Part shown: one piece after another, positions 6,485-9,671 of the stretch | Numbering within the stretch: position 1 is the stretch's first letter | Layout of the letters: each line of letters starts with the position of its first letter | Source: an uncultured Clostridia bacterium | GTDB lineage: Bacteria > Bacillota > Clostridia > Oscillospirales > Ruminococcaceae | NCBI GenBank assembly: GCA_947165805.1 | Contig: CAMVBT010000071.1 | Span: 1 to 9,671 of the forward strand | Reading direction: 5' to 3' | Length of the DNA stretch: 9,671 nucleotides | Notes under the pieces: model-generated | Databases searched by the model: none | Seen by the model: only the letters and a program-made list of their open reading frames with translations | What the model was told of the DNA's origin: nothing | Translations under genes and position numbers: made by a program

Positions 6485-6491
6485 AAGGAGG
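6485..6491 (+). promoter_or_regulatory. Ribosome binding site of pilT
   Basis: AAGGAGG lies 9 nt before ATG 6501 and is the strongest Shine-Dalgarno in the plus-strand operon. It supports 6501 over the second in-frame ATG at 6507. The other internal junctions of the operon use overlapping start/stop codons instead. Confidence 0.8.
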
Positions 6492-6500
6492 AAAAACACC

Positions 6501-7556
6501 ATGTCCATGACAATAGATCAGCTTTTGAATTTTGCAAGAAGCAAGGCAGCGTCCGACGTGCATCTGACCGTCGGAGCCCCCACGTCTATCCGTATCAACG
6601 GCGACCTCAAGAAGTTCGACGGTATGAGCGACGACGTAGTACAGAAGACCATCCTCTCAATGCTCACAGCCGATCAGGAAAAGAAGCTCGGCGAGGGCAT
6701 CGATATCGACTTCTCGTTCACAGCGGCTTCCGGCGGACGCCAGAGAGTCAATGTTTACCGTCAGAACGGCGGCAAGCTCGCGGCGGCTATCCGTCTGCTG
6801 AATGAGCATATCCCGTCCTTCAAGGATATCTCCCTCCCGACAGCGGCTATCGAGCTCACGAAGGAAATGAAGGGCCTTATCCTCGTTACCGGACCTACCG
6901 GCTCCGGTAAGTCCACGACACTCGCGGCAATGGTAGACCAGATCAACGTTACCCGCGCATGTCATATCCTCACTATCGAGGACCCTGTCGAGTACATATA
7001 CGAACCGAAGCTCGCAACTATCCACCAGCGTGAGATCGGCACAGACGTGCGTTCCTTCAACGACGCGCTCCGTTCCGGCCTTCGTGAGAACCCCGACGTT
7101 ATCCTCGTAGGTGAGATGCGTGACTTTGAAACTATCCGACTCGCTATCACCGCGGCCGAAACCGGACACCTTGTACTCGGTACTCTGCATACCACCGGCG
7201 CGGCTCAGACCGTAAACCGTATCATCGACGTATTCCCGTCCGAAGAGCAGAACCAGATCAGAATGCAGCTCTCGCAGAACCTCCGCGGCGTCATCTCGCA
7301 GATGCTCCTGCCCTGCGCAAACGTTGAAAGAGGCAGAACAGCGGCATTCGAGATCCTCATCAATATCGACGCCTGCGCGAACAATATCCGCGCGGAAAAG
7401 ACCCACCTTATCGAGCAGGTAATGGCCTCCAACGTATCCATGGGTATGAGAACCATGAACGAGAGCCTGAAGCGCCTCGCGCGCGACGGCGTCATCACAA
7501 GGGAGACCGCGCTTACATACAGCCCCGACAAGGAAGAATTCAAGAAGATGCTCTGA
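6501..7556 (+). CDS. pilT: PilT-type type IV pilus retraction ATPase
   Basis: This 351-aa protein is full length for PilT, the hexameric cytoplasmic ATPase that powers pilus disassembly, retraction and twitching. The N-terminal PAS-like domain carries the hallmark ASDVHLTVGAP (17-27). Walker A is GPTGSGKST (131-139). The Asp box is ILTIEDPVEYIY (156-167), Walker B is PDVILVGEMRD (198-208), and the His box is AETGHLVLGTLHT (219-231), so the catalytic core looks intact. The C-terminal retraction motif AIRNLIRE is degenerate, reading ACANNIRA at 291-298 and followed by the conserved KTH. It starts 28 nt after the CobU-like gene, and its TGA overlaps the next ATG (TGATG). No pilin, PilB, PilC or PilM-N-O gene lies within the window, so the assembly machinery must be elsewhere. 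The family is secure; PilT rather than a paralogue is likely from length and the EMRD/His boxes. Confidence 0.93.
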   Translation: MSMTIDQLLNFARSKAASDVHLTVGAPTSIRINGDLKKFDGMSDDVVQKTILSMLTADQEKKLGEGIDIDFSFTAASGGRQRVNVYRQNGGKLAAAIRLLNEHIPSFKDISLPTAAIELTKEMKGLILVTGPTGSGKSTTLAAMVDQINVTRACHILTIEDPVEYIYEPKLATIHQREIGTDVRSFNDALRSGLRENPDVILVGEMRDFETIRLAITAAETGHLVLGTLHTTGAAQTVNRIIDVFPSEEQNQIRMQLSQNLRGVISQMLLPCANVERGRTAAFEILINIDACANNIRAEKTHLIEQVMASNVSMGMRTMNESLKRLARDGVITRETALTYSPDKEEFKKML

Positions 7557-9415
7557 TGCCTTACAATAAAAACAGATTATCTGTGAAACACCTTACCGCC
7601 CGCCCCTCGTTTTACGAGAGGCGGGTAAAACTGATTTTAATATGTATGATATTCGCAGTCTCGGCGCTGTTCGGGTACGCGGCGGCAGTATCGGCGGAGT
7701 CCGATGCCCCCGTAGCGGACGCTGTGGGCAGAGTCAACCTGATACGCACCACAGGACTCTCCGACAGCTACGCGGTATTCGAGTGCAGCGGCGCTGTCAT
7801 ATCGGCAAAGGGCTGCTACGCCCGCGACAGACTGCGGAAAATGTTCATCTATCAGCATGAGGACGAGTCCGGCGGCTACTCGATGCACGCGGGCAAGGAC
7901 GGCTCCTTCACCGCCGAGCTGAACATGGAGCCCAAAGACGGCTCCTACCGTCTGGCTCTGAAATTCGAGTCCGGCGCGCAGATGCTCTACCGCGTGAACT
8001 ACACCGAACAGACAGGCTGGTATTTCCCGCTGAACGGCCTTGACAGAACGAACCGCAAGGTGTTCGATCATATATTCGAGGCTCCCGCCGAGGCGTCCGC
8101 GCTGTACCTGAGCGCGAAAAACGATCCGGAAGAGATAAACGCCGCGCTCGAACAGATACGGCAGTACGCGGAAAACGTGACCGCGGGACTGGACGACGAT
8201 CTCGAGAAAGCGCGCGCCATATCGAAATTCATAGCCGAGTCGTTCTACTACGACATGGACGCCCGCGACAGCGACGCGGGTCTCGATACGATAGCGCTTT
8301 TCAATATGCTCAAACGCGGCAGGACGGTCTGCGGAGGCTTCGCGAATATGTTCTGCGCAATGGCCGAGGCCGTCGGCATAGATGCCGTCAACATCAAGGG
8401 CGGAGTCGTGAGCAGCGAGGTGTCATACGCCGACCTGCCGACCGGTGTCCAGAACCACGAATGGGCGGCGTTCTGGTATGAGAAGGAACAGCGCTGGGTA
8501 TGGGAGGACGCCTGCTGGGACGGCTCCGGGAACTACGAGAACGGCGAATTCAAGCCCGGACAGTACAAGGAAATGCACACGGACATGAGCGATGTGGCAC
8601 TGTCATTCACCCACCGCGCCGACAAGGCCGAGCGCAGACACTTCTTCGCGGCAAAGCCCGAGACCTCGCCGGCAGGGATATCCGATGAAACGGGCGACAC
8701 GGCGGAAACAACGCCCGCCGAGGAAGGCTCCGCACCCGGAGGTCTGCTGACACAGGCGGAGAGCGAGGCTGCCGTGAGCTCCGCGGCCGCGGGGACCTCT
8801 CCCGCCGTCATAAAGCCCGAAGCTCAGACACAGGACGACAATACGATATATATTGTGATAATCGCGGTGCTGTGCGTGCTGACGCTCATTGCCGCCGCGG
8901 CAGTTATAATAACGATTAAAAATGGAAGGAAGAAACTCAAAATGGTAGTGATCGAACTTGAAAACGGAAAGAAGATAAAGCTGGAGCTTTACCCCGAAAT
9001 AGCTCCCATAAGCGCGGAGAACTTTGAAAATCTCGTCAGAAAGGGCTTCTACGACGGCCTTACGTTCCACAGAGTGATACCGGGCTTCATGATACAGGGA
9101 GGCTGCCCTAACGGAAACGGCACCGGCAATTCCGGTACCCGCATAAAGGGCGAATTCGCGGCGAACGGCGTGCCGAACGACCTGAAGCACACCCGCGGAG
9201 TCCTCTCCATGGCAAGAGCCGCAGACCCCAACTCGGCGAGCTGCCAGTTCTTTATCATGCACAAGGACGCCCCGCATCTTGACGGCAGCTACGCCGCGTT
9301 CGGCAAGGTCGTTGAGGGGATAGACGTTGTGGACGAGATCGCGGCGGTCGAGACCGACTACGCCGACAAGCCCGTGACTCCGGTAGTGATGAAGAAAGTC
9401 TATATCGAGGAATAA
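7556..9415 (+). CDS. Transglutaminase-like domain / membrane helix / cyclophilin-type peptidyl-prolyl isomerase fusion
   Basis: This 619-aa protein joins two enzymes. Residues 1-47 form a signal sequence or anchor (RRVK, then a hydrophobic run ending AVSA). Residues about 190-325 are a transglutaminase-like domain with an apparent Cys259 ([20 protein letters not shown]), His301 (NHEWAAFW) and Asp318 (WEDACWD) triad. A Ser/Thr/Ala/Glu-rich linker runs about 365-428, then a membrane helix (430-454) followed by KNGRKKLK. Residues 463-619 are a complete cyclophilin fold that catalyses proline isomerisation: [13 protein letters not shown] (504-516), QFFI (564-567), HLDG (574-577), AFGKV (581-585). 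His574 sits where human CypA has Trp121, suggesting weak cyclosporin binding. Topology puts the transglutaminase outside and the cyclophilin in the cytoplasm. Met463 has an SD-like sequence upstream and could start a separate isomerase. ATG 7556 overlaps the pilT stop. Protease or structural roles for the transglutaminase domain are possible. Confidence 0.85.
   Translation: MPYNKNRLSVKHLTARPSFYERRVKLILICMIFAVSALFGYAAAVSAESDAPVADAVGRVNLIRTTGLSDSYAVFECSGAVISAKGCYARDRLRKMFIYQHEDESGGYSMHAGKDGSFTAELNMEPKDGSYRLALKFESGAQMLYRVNYTEQTGWYFPLNGLDRTNRKVFDHIFEAPAEASALYLSAKNDPEEINAALEQIRQYAENVTAGLDDDLEKARAISKFIAESFYYDMDARDSDAGLDTIALFNMLKRGRTVCGGFANMFCAMAEAVGIDAVNIKGGVVSSEVSYADLPTGVQNHEWAAFWYEKEQRWVWEDACWDGSGNYENGEFKPGQYKEMHTDMSDVALSFTHRADKAERRHFFAAKPETSPAGISDETGDTAETTPAEEGSAPGGLLTQAESEAAVSSAAAGTSPAVIKPEAQTQDDNTIYIVIIAVLCVLTLIAAAAVIITIKNGRKKLKMVVIELENGKKIKLELYPEIAPISAENFENLVRKGFYDGLTFHRVIPGFMIQGGCPNGNGTGNSGTRIKGEFAANGVPNDLKHTRGVLSMARAADPNSASCQFFIMHKDAPHLDGSYAAFGKVVEGIDVVDEIAAVETDYADKPVTPVVMKKVYIEE
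8924..8944 (+). promoter_or_regulatory. Candidate internal ribosome binding site and start codon for free cyclophilin
   Basis: GGAAGGAAG (8924-8932) precedes an in-frame ATG at 8942-8944 by 9 nt. The ATG is codon 463, exactly where the cyclophilin domain begins ([11 protein letters not shown]). Initiation here would give a 157-aa soluble isomerase of typical single-domain length. The purine run also encodes part of the basic stop-transfer segment NGRKKLK, so it could be coincidental. Confidence 0.5.
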
Positions 9416-9671
9416 TGGTAAATATAGGAAACGACTGGGACGACGTACTGAAAGGCGAGTTTGACAAGGAGTATTATCGGAAGCTCCGGCAGTTCCTGAT
9501 AGATGAATACCGCACCAATACCGTTTACCCGGATATGTACGACATATTCAACGCGCTGAAATACACGCCCTACGCCGGAGTAAAGGCTGTCATTCTCGGG
9601 CAGGACCCGTACCATGAGCCCGGGCAGGCTCACGGGCTGTCCTTCTCGGTAAGGGAAGGCACAGACCTGCC
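9415..9671 (+). CDS. ung: Uracil-DNA glycosylase, family 1 (partial, C-terminus beyond window)
   Basis: Uracil-DNA glycosylase removes uracil from DNA by cleaving the N-glycosidic bond, the first step of base excision repair. Only 85 complete codons are present. They contain the family 1 signature [19 protein letters not shown] at 56-74, with catalytic Asp64 and Tyr66 at the same numbers as in E. coli Ung, then [11 protein letters not shown]. The C-terminal HPSPLS-type motif lies beyond the edge. ATG 9415 overlaps the preceding TAA as TAATG and has GAGG (9407-9410) upstream, so translation is probably coupled to the transglutaminase/cyclophilin gene. A DNA repair gene at the end of a pilus/envelope gene set is common operon packing and need not imply shared function. 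Confidence 0.95.
   Translation, partial: MVNIGNDWDDVLKGEFDKEYYRKLRQFLIDEYRTNTVYPDMYDIFNALKYTPYAGVKAVILGQDPYHEPGQAHGLSFSVREGTDL

Noticed and set aside
6657..7406. A 249-codon minus-strand frame inside pilT
   Set aside because: It is antisense to a full-length PilT with all catalytic motifs, and the translation has no recognisable features.

Overview
The window most resembles a chromosomal segment of a Gram-positive Clostridia-type bacterium, perhaps Ruminococcus/Oscillospiraceae. The grounds are strong AGGAGG-type ribosome binding sites, GTG and TTG starts, moderately high GC genes with AT-rich intergenic DNA, long coiled-coil FtsX permeases, and a PilT without outer-membrane machinery nearby. 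The taxonomic call is inference. No rRNA, tRNA, CRISPR array, transposase or phage gene was seen.

Left half, minus strand. An ECF-type sigma factor (607-1158) is followed by a single-pass membrane protein that is probably its anti-sigma partner (537 down to 1, cut by the window edge). A promoter-like pair TGAAAC-N16-CCTA just upstream of the sigma gene resembles ECF promoters, so the pair may autoregulate. Before it in transcription order lie a 192-aa two-helix membrane protein of uncertain function (4941-5519) and an 1118-aa FtsX-type ABC permease with a roughly 300-residue extracellular coiled coil (1583-4939). These two are one base apart and probably cotranscribed. No ABC ATPase gene is visible beside them. 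The 1159-1582 gap holds a pair of exact 31-bp direct repeats and a strong stem-loop.

The divergent intergenic region (5520-5872) holds well-formed sigma-A-type promoters in both directions. It also holds a REP/MITE-like element: 22-bp inverted repeats, two GC-rich hairpins and a 14-bp tandem repeat. The element lies in the predicted 5' leader of the minus-strand operon.

Right half, plus strand. A TTGACT-N17-TATAAT promoter drives a tightly packed gene set: a CobU-like P-loop protein, a PilT-type retraction ATPase, a 619-aa protein joining an extracellular transglutaminase-like domain, a membrane helix and a cyclophilin, and the start of uracil-DNA glycosylase (ung). The last two junctions are TGATG and TAATG overlaps, implying translational coupling.

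Two observations stand out. The CobU homologue appears to have Tyr at the position of the guanylylated His and has lost the NEVG motif, with no cobalamin genes nearby, so it may not be a B12 enzyme. The transglutaminase-cyclophilin protein would place its two domains on opposite faces of the membrane, and it has an in-frame ATG with a purine-rich Shine-Dalgarno-like stretch exactly where the cyclophilin begins. The locus may therefore make a separate cytosolic isomerase as well.
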